Source: Hydrocarboniphaga sp. (GTDB taxonomy: Bacteria > Pseudomonadota > Gammaproteobacteria > Nevskiales > Nevskiaceae). Taken from it: a stretch of 64,000 nt of DNA. Within the stretch, counting starts at the first letter, position 1; each line of letters opens with the position of its first letter. A model generated the notes under the pieces. It did not search any database. It saw nothing but the letters and a program-made list of their open reading frames with translations, and was not told the DNA's origin. The DNA is taken from contig NZ_JAQGNT010000026.1 in assembly GCF_028291725.1 (NCBI RefSeq), positions 1 to 64,000 of the forward strand, written 5' to 3'. Shown here one piece after another: positions 7,693 through 17,960 of the stretch. The position numbers and the translations under genes are program-made.

Positions 7693-9297
7693 GTGAGCAC
7701 TCAAGACACCGTCATCCCGACCATCTGGACCGTCAGCGTCACGCGCCTGTCCAGCCTGCTGCGCGACATGACGCCGGAGTTCGACGGCCGCGCGGTCATC
7801 GACACCATCAACCTGGGCTTCGAGGAGGCCGTGACGCTGATCCGCGAGCGTCTGCGCAGCGAGGACTGCGACGTGCTGCTGTCGGCGGGCTCCAACGGCG
7901 AATACCTGCGCAACCGCGTCGACAAGCCGGTGGTGCTGATCCAGCCGGACGGCTTCGACCTGATGCAGGCGCTGGCGCGCGCGCGCCGGCAATCGGGCCG
8001 CATCGGCGTGGTCAGCTACGCGGTCGAAATGCCCGAGTTCGTCGAGTTCAAGCAGCAGTTCGGATTGCAGATCGAGCAGCGCTCCTATCGCAACGCGGAA
8101 GAGGCGCGCGATCGTGTCGCCGAGCTGATCGCGCTCGGCTGTGGCGCCATCGTCGGCCCCGGGCTGATTGCCGAACTGGCGGATCGCGCCGGGGTCTCCG
8201 GCATCCTGATGTACTCGGCCGAATCGATCCGCCAGGCCTTCGAGCAGGCGATCGACCTGGCGCGCATGCTGTCGGTGGCGCGCAGCGGCTCCAGCGGCCT
8301 GGTCAAGCCGGCCGACTCCAAGTTCAGCCTGCGCCGGCTGATAGGCAACAGCGAATCGGTGATGGCGCTGCGCGAACAGGTGCGGCTCTACGGCGCCAGT
8401 GATCGCACCGTGCTGATCACCGGCGCCACCGGCACCGGCAAAGAGCTGGTGGCCCAGGCCCTGCACGGCGCCAGCCCGCGGCGCTCGGCGCCGTTCGTCG
8501 CTGTCAATTGCGGCGCTATCGCCGAGTCGCTGCTCGAATCCGAGTTGTTTGGCTACGAAGATGGCGCGTTCACCGGTTCGCGCCGAGGCGGCCGCGTCGG
8601 CCTGATCGAGGCGGCCAACAAGGGCACGCTGTTTCTCGACGAGATCGGTGAGATGCCTCTGGCGCTGCAGACGCGGTTGCTGCGGGTGCTCGAAGAACGC
8701 GAGGTTCTGCGGGTCGGCAGTCATCGGCCGACGCCGGTCGATATCCGCGTGATCGCTGCAACGCATAGTGAGCTCGACGCTCTGGCCGCCAATGGCGGTT
8801 TTCGCCGCGATCTCTACTACCGGCTCAACGTATTGCGCATCACGCTCGCGCCGCTGCGCGAACGCAGTGATGACATTCCGCTGCTGCTGATGACCTTCCT
8901 ACGCGCGGCCGGTGGCGGCGCGATGGTGCTCGACGGCCCGGCGCAGGCCCTGCTGCAGCAGCACTCCTGGCCCGGTAACGTCCGCGAGCTGCGCAACCTG
9001 GCCGAGCGCCTGGCGGTGCTGGCGCACGCAGAGTCGCCGCTGTCGGCGATCACCCGGCCGCTGCTACTGCGCTGCGCGCCGGAGCTGTTCGGCGACGCGG
9101 TGACCGAAAATCAGCACGCGCCGACGCTGCCGGCACCGGCGCGCGAAATGGCGCGCATCGCGCGCCCCGACGACGCCAGCCTGCAGCGCGGCCTGCGCGA
9201 AGCCGGTGGCCAGCGCGAACGCCTGGCCCAGCGCCTGGGCGTATCCCGCACCACGCTGTGGCGCTGGCTGCGCGAGATGGAAAACCCGCCGCCGTAG
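7693..9297 (+). CDS. prpR: Propionate catabolism activator PrpR (sigma-54 dependent)
   Basis: A 534-residue enhancer-binding protein. Residues 1 to about 200 form a PrpR_N-type sensory region, expected to sense 2-methylcitrate. The AAA+ domain has Walker A GATGTGKE (244-251), the sigma-54 contact loop GAFTGS (291-296) and Walker [11 protein letters not shown] (311-320). A Fis-type helix-turn-helix ([16 protein letters not shown]) ends the protein. It is divergent from prpB across 260 bp. The start appears to be GTG 7693. The stop codon TAG is itself part of the GTAG foot of the repeat at 9294, so the C-terminus was probably set by repeat insertion. Confidence 0.95.
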   Translation: MSTQDTVIPTIWTVSVTRLSSLLRDMTPEFDGRAVIDTINLGFEEAVTLIRERLRSEDCDVLLSAGSNGEYLRNRVDKPVVLIQPDGFDLMQALARARRQSGRIGVVSYAVEMPEFVEFKQQFGLQIEQRSYRNAEEARDRVAELIALGCGAIVGPGLIAELADRAGVSGILMYSAESIRQAFEQAIDLARMLSVARSGSSGLVKPADSKFSLRRLIGNSESVMALREQVRLYGASDRTVLITGATGTGKELVAQALHGASPRRSAPFVAVNCGAIAESLLESELFGYEDGAFTGSRRGGRVGLIEAANKGTLFLDEIGEMPLALQTRLLRVLEEREVLRVGSHRPTPVDIRVIAATHSELDALAANGGFRRDLYYRLNVLRITLAPLRERSDDIPLLLMTFLRAAGGGAMVLDGPAQALLQQHSWPGNVRELRNLAERLAVLAHAESPLSAITRPLLLRCAPELFGDAVTENQHAPTLPAPAREMARIARPDDASLQRGLREAGGQRERLAQRLGVSRTTLWRWLREMENPPP

Positions 9298-9370
9298 GTT
9301 GGGGTGAGCCTGCGAACCCCAACATCGATCCGCGCCAATGTTGGGGTTCGCAAAGCTCACCCCAACCTAC
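9294..9370. repeat. GTAG-type palindromic repeat, family A copy 2
   Basis: A 77-bp inverted repeat, GTAGGTTGGGGTGAGC … CTCACCCCAACCTAC. Its first bases form the prpR stop codon and it ends just before the ogt stop, so it separates two convergent genes and could act as a transcription terminator. Confidence 0.88.
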
Positions 9371-9373
9371 AAG

Positions 9374-9865
9374 CTAGAGCAAGCGGAACGGCCCGGCCTC
9401 GTGATCCAGCAGCCAGCGCTTGCGTTCCAGGCCGCCGCCGTAGCCGGTCAGATCGCCGCTGGCGCCGATCACGCGGTGGCAGGGCACGATGATCGCGATC
9501 GGATTCTTGCCATTGGCCAGCCCGACCGCGCGTGAGGCCTTCACGTCGCCGAGGCGTCGCGCCAGCTCGCCGTAGCTGATCGTTTCGCCGTAAGGAATTT
9601 GCATCAGCGCGTCCCAGACCTTGCGCTGGAACGGCGTGCCGACCGGCGCAAGCGGCAGATCGAACTCGCGCAGTTCGCCGGTGAAATAGGCCGCGAGCTG
9701 GTCCTTCGCAACACGAAAGCGCAGCTCGTCCGAGCGCCACGCCTGCTCGGCCGGCGGATGCCGGCGGTATTCCATATGCACACCGGTCAGTCCGGTCTCG
9801 TCGGCCAGCAGTGTCAGCTCGCCGATCGGGCTCTCCATAGTCGAATGGAACCAGGCTGCGGCCAT
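9374..9865 (-). CDS. ogt: Methylated-DNA--protein-cysteine methyltransferase
   Basis: A suicide alkyl acceptor that removes O6-alkylguanine and O4-alkylthymine lesions. In the 163-residue protein the acceptor cysteine is Cys129 in the invariant PCHRV motif, preceded by the DNA-binding helix ISYGELARRLG...SRAVGLANGKNP and followed by GYGGGLERKRWLL. ATG 9865 is preceded by GGAAG at good spacing, while the upstream in-frame TTG at 9880 has none. There is no Ada-type N-terminal regulatory domain, so this is the stand-alone Ogt form. It is convergent with prpR and starts the DNA repair cluster. Confidence 0.93.
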   Translation of the reverse strand: MAAAWFHSTMESPIGELTLLADETGLTGVHMEYRRHPPAEQAWRSDELRFRVAKDQLAAYFTGELREFDLPLAPVGTPFQRKVWDALMQIPYGETISYGELARRLGDVKASRAVGLANGKNPIAIIVPCHRVIGASGDLTGYGGGLERKRWLLDHEAGPFRLL

Positions 9866-9904
9866 CGTCTGCGCTTCCAATTAACGTGCATCTCGCGCAG
9901 CGAG

Positions 9905-9972
9905 TCCAATGTCCCTCGCCCACGAAGTGAGAGAGGGGAGGACCGCCCGCGTAGCGGGTGGTGGGGTGAGGG
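9905..9972. repeat. Palindromic intergenic repeat (CCCTCxCCC type)
   Basis: The ogt-lhr gap holds CCTCGCCCACGAAGTGAGAG-GGG followed by GACCGCCCGCGTAGCGGGTG-GTGGGGTGAGGGCGG, two nested palindromes. Shorter relatives (TCTCCCACACGTGGGAGAG) appear at 14641-14660. I see no gene in 9866-10069. Confidence 0.5.
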
Positions 9973-10069
9973 CGGCCATGCCTAGCGCAAGATTCATGGT
10001 TCGGGCTTACCTTGGATGGCATGGCCGTTGGGGCCAGTACCGCGGCCCGGGGAATGCGATAATAAACCC

Positions 10070-13000
10070 ATGCAATTCCGTCTCGATCTCGCCGGCCGCT
10101 CGACGGCTGAGAGCAGGGAAGGGCCGTTCCACCCGGCGGTGTCCGGCTGGCTGAAAGCCCGCTTCGGCCAGGCTACCGAAGTCCAGCAGCGCGCCTGGAC
10201 GGTGACCTCGCAGCACCGGCATGCGCTGATCGCCGCGCCGACCGGTTCGGGTAAAACACTCGCCGCGTTCCTGGCCGCGATCAACGACCTGGTCGAAGAG
10301 GGCCTGGAAGCGCCGTTGGCGGACCGCGTCTACGTGCTCTACGTGTCGCCGCTGAAGGCGCTTAGCAACGACATCCAGAAAAATCTGCAGGAGCCGCTGG
10401 CCGGCATCCGCGAACAGCTCGCCGCGATGGGCCTGCCCGAGGTCGGTATCCGCGACGCGGTGCGTACCGGCGACACGCCGGTGTTCGAACGCGAGCGGAT
10501 GAAGAAAAACCCGCCGCATATCCTGGTGACGACGCCGGAGTCGCTGTTCATCCTGATGACCTCGAACGCTGGCCGCAGCATGCTCGGCGGTGTGAAGACG
10601 GTGATCGTCGACGAACTGCATGCGGTCGCCGGCGGCAAGCGCGGCGCGCATCTGATGCTGACGCTGGAACGTCTCGATGCACTGTGCGCGGCGCCTCCGG
10701 TGCGCATCGGTCTGTCGGCGACGGTGAAGCCGCTGGACGCAATGGCTCGGTATCTAATCGGTGTGCGCGACGAGCCGGTGCACGTCGTCGACACCGGCCA
10801 CATTCGCGAGCGCGACATCGCGCTAGAAGTGCCGCGTTCGTCGTTGACGCCGGTGATGGCCGGCGAAGTCTGGGACGAGACTTACGATCGGCTCGCCGAA
10901 CTGATCGAGCAGCACAAGACCACGCTGATCTTCGTCAACCAGCGCCGCATCGCCGAGCGCACCGCGCGCCATCTGGCCGAGCGCATCGGCGAGGAGCATG
11001 TGACCTCGCATCACGGCAGCCTGTCGCGCGAGCATCGGCTGAACGCCGAGCAGCGGCTCAAGAGCGGCACGCTGAAAGTGCTGGTGGCAACCAGTTCGCT
11101 GGAACTCGGCATCGACATCGGTGACATCGACCTGGTCTGCCAGCTGGGCTCGCCGCGCGCGATCAACGCCTTCCTGCAGAGGGTCGGCCGCGCCGGCCAC
11201 GCGATCGGTGCGATCCCGAAAGGCCGGCTGTTTCCGCTGACCACCGACGACCTGCTCGAATGCACTGCGCTGCTGCATGCGGTGCAGCGCGGCGAACTCG
11301 ACAGGATTCGTCTGCCGCGGCGTCCGCTGGACGTGCTGGCGCAGCAGATCGTCGCCGAGATCGGCTGCGGCGAATGGGGCATCGATGATTTATATGCGCG
11401 CTTCCGCCGCGCCGATCCGTATCGCGAGCTGACGCTGCCGGAATTCGAGCAGGTCGTGCAAATGTTGAGTGACGGCTACACCACGCGGCGCGGACGTCGC
11501 GGCGCCTACTTGCACTTAGACGCGGTCAATCGCCGCTTGCGCGCGCGGCCCGGCGCCAAGCTGACCGCGGTGATGAACGCCGGCACGATTCCGGACCAGT
11601 TCGATTATGAAGTCGTGCTGCAGCCCGAAGGCCATCGCGTCGGCACGCTCAACGAGGACTTCGCGTTCGAGAGCATGGTGGGCGACATCTTCCAGCTCGG
11701 CAACACCTCGTACCGGATGCTGAAGATCGAGACTTCGCGCGTGCTGGTTGAAGACGCCAAGGGCCAGCCGCCGACGATTCCGTTCTGGTTCGGCGAAGTG
11801 CCGGGGCGTACCGACGAACTCAGCGCTGCGGTCTCCGATCTGAGCGAACACGCTCAGCAGAAACTCGCTGAGGGCCTTGATGCCTGCACGCGCTGGCTGG
11901 TCGACGAACTTGGGCTGCCCGAATCGGCCGCGCAGCAGCTGAGCCAATACTGGGGCGCCGCGCTGGCGATGATCGGCGTGCTGCCGAGCGCGAAGACCGT
12001 GGTGTTCGAGCGCTTCTTCGACGAGGTCGGCGACACCCATCTGGTGATCCATTCGCCGTTCGGTTCGCGGGTGAACCGCGCCTGGGGATTGGCGCTGCGC
12101 AAGCGCTTCTGCCGCGCTTTCAATTTCGAGCTGCAGGCCAGCGCGCTGGAAGACAGCATCGTGCTGTCGCTGGGCCCGACGCACAGTTTTCCGCTGGACA
12201 CGGTCCAGCATTATCTGAAGTCGGCAAGCGCGCGCCAGGTCTTGATTCAAGCGCTGCTGGACGCGCCGATGTTCGGCACGCGCTGGCGCTGGAACGCGAG
12301 CGTCGCGCTGGCGATTCGCCGCATGAACGCCGGCAAGCGCGTGCCGCCGCAGTTCCAGCGTTCGGACTCCGAAGACCTGCTAACCCTGGTGTTCCCGGAC
12401 CAGGTCGCTTGCGCCGAGAACCTGGTCGGCGAGCGCGAGATTCCGAATCACCCGCTGGTGCAGCAGACGCTGAGCGATTGCCTGCACGAGACCATGGATG
12501 TGGAAGGTTTCGAACGCGTGTTGGCGCGCATGGAGTCCGGCGAGATCAAGGTGGTCTGCTGCGATCTGGCGGCGCCTTCGCCGCTGTCGCAGGCGGTGCT
12601 GAACGCGCGGCCGTATGCCTTTCTCGACGATGGTGCTGCCGAGGAACGCCGCACGCGTGCGCTGGCGATGCAGCCGATGCTGGACGTGCAGACGGCGGCG
12701 AATCTGGGCCGCCTCGATCTGGCCGCGATCGAGCGTGTGCGCGCCGAGGCGTGGCCGGAATTTCGCAGTGCTGATGAACTGCACGATGCGTTGTGCGTGC
12801 ATGCGTTTCTGACAGAGAACGAGTTGGCGGCGGCGATGCAATGGCTGGACGAACTCGTCGTTCAACGACGCGTAACCCGCTTGCAGTTGACCCCTGTAGG
12901 AGCGGACCTTGTCCGCGATGAAGTTCGCGCGGCACTGGAAGATTCGCGGACAAGGTCCGCTCCTACCGTTGGGAAATCGGACGGCGATGGTTTATGGGTC

Positions 13001-14521
13001 GCTGCAGAGCGTCTGCATGAATTCCGTGCCGCGCTTCCGCGCAGCGAAGCGCAGCCACCGATCCGTGCGGTCAGCGTCATCGAGCCCGTAGCCGAAGACG
13101 CCTTGCGCGAAATCCTGCGCAGCCGGCTCGAACTGCTGGGCCCTGTGACGGCCGAAGCACTGGCCGCGCCGCTGCAAGACCTGCCTGGTACGCGAGCCGC
13201 ACTGCTGCAGCTCGAAGCCGAAGGCGCCGTAATCAGCGGCAGCTTTACCGCGCCCGGCGCTCACGAGTGGTGCGATCGCCGGCTGCTGGCGCGCATCCAT
13301 CGCTACACCCGCGATCGCCAGCGCGCCGAGGCGCAGCCGGTCGCGCCCGCGCAGTTCATGCGCTTCCTGTTCGGCTGGCACCGCATCGCCGGCAGCAACG
13401 CCGAGGCGCGCCATCAGGGAGACGGCGGCCTGGTCGCGGCGCTGCAGCAGCTCGAAGGTTTTGCGGCACCTGCCGGATCGTGGGAAGACGATCTGCTGCC
13501 GTCGCGCGTCGACGCCTATGCGCCGGCGATGCTCGACCGAGTCTGCAGCAGCGGCCGCGTAGTCTGGCAGCGGCCTGTCGTCGAGACGCCGGAAGGCACG
13601 CGCCGCCGCGGCGGGCCGGTGCGGACCACGCCGATCGTGCTGTGCGAGCGCGAATTTCTGGCGCACTGGTCGCAGCGCCGCGACGCCGAACCCAGCAGCG
13701 ATGAAGAGCGGCCGCTGTCCTCGCGCGCCGATCGTCTGCTCGATGCGCTGAAAGCCAACGGCGCCAGTTTCTACGACGAACTCGCGCAGGACAGCGGCCT
13801 GCTCAGCGCCGAACTCGGCGACGCGCTAGGTGAACTGGTCAGCGCCGGCTTGGTGACTTGCGATTCCTTCGCCGGCCTGCGCGCGCTGACGATGAGTTCG
13901 GACAAGCGCGACCGTCTGCGCCGCCGTTTCGGCCGCGGCGACATCGCCTTCGACGACGCCGGCCGCTGGTCGCTGACGCGGCCGCGCCGCGTGATTGAGG
14001 AATCCACGAGCGCTCTGGCCGATCCGCGCGTCGAGCATATCGCGCGCGTGCTGCTGCGCCGCTATGGCGTGGTGTTCCGCAAGCTGCTGGAACGCGAGGC
14101 CGATCTGCCGCCGTGGCGCGAGCTGCATTACGTCTATCGGCGTCTGGAAGCGCGCGGCGAAATCCGCGGCGGCCGATTCGTCAGCGGATTTTCAGGCGAG
14201 CAGTTCGCGCTGATCGAAGCCGCCGGCGCGCTGAAGCGCTACGCCGATACTCAGCAGAAAAAAGGCGTGATCGAGCGCGTCTGCATCGGCGCCGGCGACC
14301 CGCTGAACCTGGTCGGCATCCTGGTACCGGGCGACAAGCTCGCGCGGCTGCCGGGCAATCGCGTCGTGTTCGAGGACGGCGTGCCGGTGGCGGTGCAGAG
14401 CAGCGGCGAGACCCGCTATCTGCGCGAGACCGATCTCGCCGAGCAATGGGAAATCCGCAATTTGATGATCCGCAAGCAAAGCGCGATCAGCTACCTGCAG
14501 CCGCCGAGCCGGCCGCAGTGA
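10070..14521 (+). CDS. lhr: Large ATP-dependent helicase Lhr
   Basis: A superfamily 2 helicase of 1483 residues (E. coli Lhr is about 1540), implicated in DNA repair. The N-terminal RecA pair shows Walker A APTGSGKT (about 56-63), DELH box (181-184), SATVKPLDAMA, and the motif V/VI region TSSLELGIDIGDIDLVCQLG … QRVGRAGH. The Lhr-core winged helix and the long bacterial C-terminal extension follow. ATG 10070 gives the family's N-terminus; the frame upstream is repeat sequence. Around residues 942-966 a GTAG repeat is inserted in frame, adding about 24 foreign residues (VGADLVRDEVRAALEDSRTR) between conserved segments. Function is probably retained because the frame is open to the end. Confidence 0.95.
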   Translation: MQFRLDLAGRSTAESREGPFHPAVSGWLKARFGQATEVQQRAWTVTSQHRHALIAAPTGSGKTLAAFLAAINDLVEEGLEAPLADRVYVLYVSPLKALSNDIQKNLQEPLAGIREQLAAMGLPEVGIRDAVRTGDTPVFERERMKKNPPHILVTTPESLFILMTSNAGRSMLGGVKTVIVDELHAVAGGKRGAHLMLTLERLDALCAAPPVRIGLSATVKPLDAMARYLIGVRDEPVHVVDTGHIRERDIALEVPRSSLTPVMAGEVWDETYDRLAELIEQHKTTLIFVNQRRIAERTARHLAERIGEEHVTSHHGSLSREHRLNAEQRLKSGTLKVLVATSSLELGIDIGDIDLVCQLGSPRAINAFLQRVGRAGHAIGAIPKGRLFPLTTDDLLECTALLHAVQRGELDRIRLPRRPLDVLAQQIVAEIGCGEWGIDDLYARFRRADPYRELTLPEFEQVVQMLSDGYTTRRGRRGAYLHLDAVNRRLRARPGAKLTAVMNAGTIPDQFDYEVVLQPEGHRVGTLNEDFAFESMVGDIFQLGNTSYRMLKIETSRVLVEDAKGQPPTIPFWFGEVPGRTDELSAAVSDLSEHAQQKLAEGLDACTRWLVDELGLPESAAQQLSQYWGAALAMIGVLPSAKTVVFERFFDEVGDTHLVIHSPFGSRVNRAWGLALRKRFCRAFNFELQASALEDSIVLSLGPTHSFPLDTVQHYLKSASARQVLIQALLDAPMFGTRWRWNASVALAIRRMNAGKRVPPQFQRSDSEDLLTLVFPDQVACAENLVGEREIPNHPLVQQTLSDCLHETMDVEGFERVLARMESGEIKVVCCDLAAPSPLSQAVLNARPYAFLDDGAAEERRTRALAMQPMLDVQTAANLGRLDLAAIERVRAEAWPEFRSADELHDALCVHAFLTENELAAAMQWLDELVVQRRVTRLQLTPVGADLVRDEVRAALEDSRTRSAPTVGKSDGDGLWVAAERLHEFRAALPRSEAQPPIRAVSVIEPVAEDALREILRSRLELLGPVTAEALAAPLQDLPGTRAALLQLEAEGAVISGSFTAPGAHEWCDRRLLARIHRYTRDRQRAEAQPVAPAQFMRFLFGWHRIAGSNAEARHQGDGGLVAALQQLEGFAAPAGSWEDDLLPSRVDAYAPAMLDRVCSSGRVVWQRPVVETPEGTRRRGGPVRTTPIVLCEREFLAHWSQRRDAEPSSDEERPLSSRADRLLDALKANGASFYDELAQDSGLLSAELGDALGELVSAGLVTCDSFAGLRALTMSSDKRDRLRRRFGRGDIAFDDAGRWSLTRPRRVIEESTSALADPRVEHIARVLLRRYGVVFRKLLEREADLPPWRELHYVYRRLEARGEIRGGRFVSGFSGEQFALIEAAGALKRYADTQQKKGVIERVCIGAGDPLNLVGILVPGDKLARLPGNRVVFEDGVPVAVQSSGETRYLRETDLAEQWEIRNLMIRKQSAISYLQPPSRPQ
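12896..12966. repeat. GTAG-type palindromic repeat (family B-like) inside lhr
   Basis: GTAGGAGCGGACCTTGTCCG … CGGACAAGGTCCGCTCCTAC, 71 bp, lies wholly within the lhr coding region and is translated without a stop. The arms match family B (GTAGGAGCGG) with different inner bases. Confidence 0.9.
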
Positions 14522-14553
14522 GGCCGCGGCGTTTCCGTGAATTCGCCGAACCC

Positions 14554-14638
14554 GTAGGGCGGGTCGTGACCCGCCGGCTTGTTCTCGCCGCTACAACCGT
14601 GGATCGCTACGCGATCGGCGGGTCACGACCCGCCCTAC
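14554..14638. repeat. GTAG-type palindromic repeat, family C copy 1
   Basis: GTAGGGCGGGTCGTGACCCG … CGGGTCACGACCCGCCCTAC between lhr and recC. Each arm is itself palindromic (GGGTCGTGACCC). A CTCTCCCACACGTGGGAGAG palindrome follows at once, so repeats fill the 160-bp gap. Confidence 0.88.
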
Positions 14639-14681
14639 GCCTCTCCCACACGTGGGAGAGTGGAAAAATACTCGACTTTCA

Positions 14682-17600
14682 ATGCTGAAAATCATCCACG
14701 GCAACCGCCTGGAGCCGCTCGCCGGCGAGCTGATGCGCAGCCTGCTGCAGGCGCCGGCGTCGCCGTTCGAGCGCGAGATCATCGTCGTGCCCAGCCTCGG
14801 CGTTGCGCGCTGGCTGCAGTACCGCATCGCCGACGTGCTGTCGGTGTGCGCGCGCGTGGAGTTCCCGTATCCGGCGCAGTTCATCTGGCAGAGCTTCGCG
14901 CGGGTGCTGGCCGATGCGCCGGAGCGCTCGCCGTTCGACGCCGACGTGATGACGCTGCGGCTGTTCGCGCTGCTGGGCCGCTTGCCGCAGAGCGAGGACT
15001 ACGCGCCGCTCGCAAGCTATCTGGTGCGCACCGGCGAACGCGGGCGGCTCGATCTGGCGCAGGCGCTGGCACGGACCTTCGATCAATACCTGGTCTATCG
15101 CCCGGACTGGCTCGCGGCCTGGACCGCGAACCGGACTTGCGCCTTGCAGCCGCTGATCACCGAGCGCTGGCAGCAGCGCCTGTGGCGGCGGCTGATCGGT
15201 GAGGCTGGCCTGGCCGAGCTGCAGCACCCGGCCGACGCGGCATTCGCGCGGCTGGACGCCGAGCCGGCGCTGGCGGCGCAGCTGCTGCCGCAGCGCCTGC
15301 GCGTGTTCGGCGTGACCAGCCTGCCGCCGCAGTACGCGGCGGTGCTGGCACGGCTCGGCCGCCATGTCGAGGTCGAATGGTATGTGCCCAATCCCTGCCG
15401 GCTGTACTGGGCCGACATCGTCTCGGAGCGCGCGCAGGCGCAACTGGCGCTGAACTTCGACGACACCGAACAGCGCGACGTCGGCCATCCGCTGCTCGCG
15501 TCCTGGGGCGGGCAGGCGCGCGATCATCTGGCGACGGTGATGGATCAGCTGGACCGCCATCCGGCCGTCGAAGAGACTCCGTACTTCGTCGAACCGGAGG
15601 GCGAACATCTGCTGGCGCGGCTGCAGCGCAGCCTGCTGAATCTGGCGCCGCTCGCGGAAGCCGCGCTGCCACTCGACTTGGCCGACAACTCGATCCAGCT
15701 GCTCGCCTGCCACAGCCTGACGCGCCAGCTGGAGGTGCTGCACGACCGCCTGCTGGGGCGCTTCGACGCCGACGCGACGCTGCGCCCGGCCGACATCGTG
15801 GTGATGCTGCCGGACCCGGAGAGCGCCGCGGCGACGGTCGACGCGGTGTTCGGCGCGGCGCCGTTCGAGCGCTTGATCGCCTACACCATCACCGGCAGCG
15901 CGGCGCCGGATGCCGCGCCGCTGCTGCGCGCATTCGCGGCCTTGATCGATCTGCCGCGTTCGCGCTTCGTTGCCGCCGAGGTGTTCGATTTTCTGCAGCT
16001 GCCGGCGGTCGCCGCGCGCTACGAACTCGACGAGCCCGAACTCGAACAGCTGCATCTGTGGCTGGCCGAGACCGGCGTGCGCTGGGCGCTCGACGGCGCG
16101 CATCGCGGCGAACTCGGCCTGCCGGCCGAGCCGCGCAACACCTGGCTCGACGGCCTGCTGCGGCTGCTGCTCGGTTATGCAATGCCGACTTCGGGCGAAG
16201 CGCTGTTCGCCGGCGTGCTGCCTTACGAGGACATCGAGGGCTCGCAGTCGATCACGCTCGGCAAGCTCGCGCGCGTGCTTGCCGATCTGGTGGCGCTGCG
16301 CGACGAACTCTCGCGGCCGCGCACGCTGAGCGCCTGGTGCGACCGTCTGCTGCAGGCGATCGGCCGCTGCCTGTCACCGACATCCGAGGACGAGTCCGAC
16401 GAACGCCGTCTGCGGCTGGCGATCGGCAGCCTGCGCGAAGACGCGCGCAGCGCCGCGCTGGACGAGGCCGTGGAACTCGACGTCGCGCGCCGTCTGATCG
16501 ATGCGCGCCTGTCGGCCAGCAGCCCCGGCGGCGTGCCGGGCGGCGGCGTCACCTTCACCGGCATCGGCCCGCTGCGCGGCCTGCCGTATCGCATCGTCGT
16601 GCTGCTGGGCCTCGACGGCGGCGCGTTCCCGCGCAATCCGGCCGCGACGGAATTCGACCTGATGGCCGCACATCCGCGGCGCGGCGACCGCGCGCGCCGC
16701 GTCGATGATCGCGGCGCCTTTCTCGACGCGCTGCTGGCGGCTCGCGACGCGCTGTGGATCGGCTTTCAAGGCCGCAGCCTGCGCGACAACGCGCTGCTGC
16801 CGCCGTCGGTGCTGGTGTCCGAGCTGATCGACTATGTCGGCCGCTTCGTAATTGGTGGTCGTGACGCGGTGGCCAAGGCGCTGATTGCCGAGCATGCGCT
16901 GCAGCCTTTTGACGCGCGCTATTTCCGCCGCGGGCCGCAGCAAAGCTATGCGCGCGAATACCTGGCCGCGGCCGACGCGATGCAGCGCGGCCCGGCACTG
17001 CCGGACGAATCCGCAGAAGCGCTGTTCGACGGCAGCGCGCTGCCGGCGCTGCCGGACGCGGAATGGAAGCAGCTGACGCTGGACCGGCTGGCGATGTTTC
17101 TGCGCAATCCACTGCGCTTCCTGCTGCGCGAGCGTGTCGGCGTGCGCATCGACGAGGCCGATGAAGAACTGCCTGGCGAGGAGCCGCTGGATCTGCCGGA
17201 AGCCAAATGGACGCTGCGCGATCGCCTGCTGCGTCATGCGCTGGCCGGCGACAGCGAATCCGCGATCGTCGATCTGCTAGGTGCCTCGCCGGAGATTCCG
17301 CATGGCCGCTGGGGCCGGCGCCTGCTGGAGCGCGAAGTGCGGCCGGCGATGGGCTTCGCGCGCCAGGCGCTGACGCTGCGCGGCGAGTTGCTGCCGCCGC
17401 TGAATTTCGAACTGGCGATCGGCGAGTACCGCTTGAGCGGCGTGCTCGACGGACTCACCGCGCAGGGCCTGTTCGCGGCCAGCTACCGCGACATCGGCGC
17501 ACTCGACTGGCTGGACGCCTGGCCGCGACATCTGCTGCTGCAACTGCTGGCGCCGGCCGGCGTCGCGCGCACCACGCGCATCCTGGCGAAGAACGGCGTC

Positions 17601-17897
17601 CACGCGCTGCAGCCGGTGGAGGATGCCGAAGCGCATCTGGCCGATCTGCTGGCGCTGTATTGGCAGGGCCTGCATCTGCCACTGTCCTTTCTGCCGAAGA
17701 CCGCGTACGAATTATTGGAAAAAGATCAGCGCCGCGCCACCGACGTCTGGCTCGGCAACGCGCACAGCCGCGGCGAAAGCCGCGAGCCGTATTCGCAGCT
17801 GCGCTACCGCGACAGCCGCCGCGTTTTGCCGGAGGGTTTCGACGCCGAAGCGCGGCGCATGCTGGCACCGCTGCTCGCGGCCAGGGGCGCGCAATGA
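14682..17897 (+). CDS. recC: Exodeoxyribonuclease V subunit gamma (RecC)
   Basis: The Chi-recognition subunit of the RecBCD helicase-nuclease, a 1071-residue protein close to the family's 1050-1120. It begins with the typical MLKIIHGNRLEPLAGEL and contains IVVPSLGVARWLQYRIAD, FPYPAQFIWQSF, the pseudo-helicase region ending in LRGLPYRIVVLLGLDGGAFPRNP, and the inactive nuclease-like C-terminus. The start is ATG 14682; the upstream in-frame extension to 14652 reads through repeat sequence. recB and recD follow on the same strand, but 253 bp of palindromes separate recC from recB; the ptr gene that sits between them in E. coli is absent. Confidence 0.95.
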   Translation: MLKIIHGNRLEPLAGELMRSLLQAPASPFEREIIVVPSLGVARWLQYRIADVLSVCARVEFPYPAQFIWQSFARVLADAPERSPFDADVMTLRLFALLGRLPQSEDYAPLASYLVRTGERGRLDLAQALARTFDQYLVYRPDWLAAWTANRTCALQPLITERWQQRLWRRLIGEAGLAELQHPADAAFARLDAEPALAAQLLPQRLRVFGVTSLPPQYAAVLARLGRHVEVEWYVPNPCRLYWADIVSERAQAQLALNFDDTEQRDVGHPLLASWGGQARDHLATVMDQLDRHPAVEETPYFVEPEGEHLLARLQRSLLNLAPLAEAALPLDLADNSIQLLACHSLTRQLEVLHDRLLGRFDADATLRPADIVVMLPDPESAAATVDAVFGAAPFERLIAYTITGSAAPDAAPLLRAFAALIDLPRSRFVAAEVFDFLQLPAVAARYELDEPELEQLHLWLAETGVRWALDGAHRGELGLPAEPRNTWLDGLLRLLLGYAMPTSGEALFAGVLPYEDIEGSQSITLGKLARVLADLVALRDELSRPRTLSAWCDRLLQAIGRCLSPTSEDESDERRLRLAIGSLREDARSAALDEAVELDVARRLIDARLSASSPGGVPGGGVTFTGIGPLRGLPYRIVVLLGLDGGAFPRNPAATEFDLMAAHPRRGDRARRVDDRGAFLDALLAARDALWIGFQGRSLRDNALLPPSVLVSELIDYVGRFVIGGRDAVAKALIAEHALQPFDARYFRRGPQQSYAREYLAAADAMQRGPALPDESAEALFDGSALPALPDAEWKQLTLDRLAMFLRNPLRFLLRERVGVRIDEADEELPGEEPLDLPEAKWTLRDRLLRHALAGDSESAIVDLLGASPEIPHGRWGRRLLEREVRPAMGFARQALTLRGELLPPLNFELAIGEYRLSGVLDGLTAQGLFAASYRDIGALDWLDAWPRHLLLQLLAPAGVARTTRILAKNGVHALQPVEDAEAHLADLLALYWQGLHLPLSFLPKTAYELLEKDQRRATDVWLGNAHSRGESREPYSQLRYRDSRRVLPEGFDAEARRMLAPLLAARGAQ

Positions 17898-17960
17898 ATA
17901 ACGATGAACCGTTCCGGCTGCGATCGGGTCGGGCCGTGACCCGCGCGAGCTTGAACCCCT

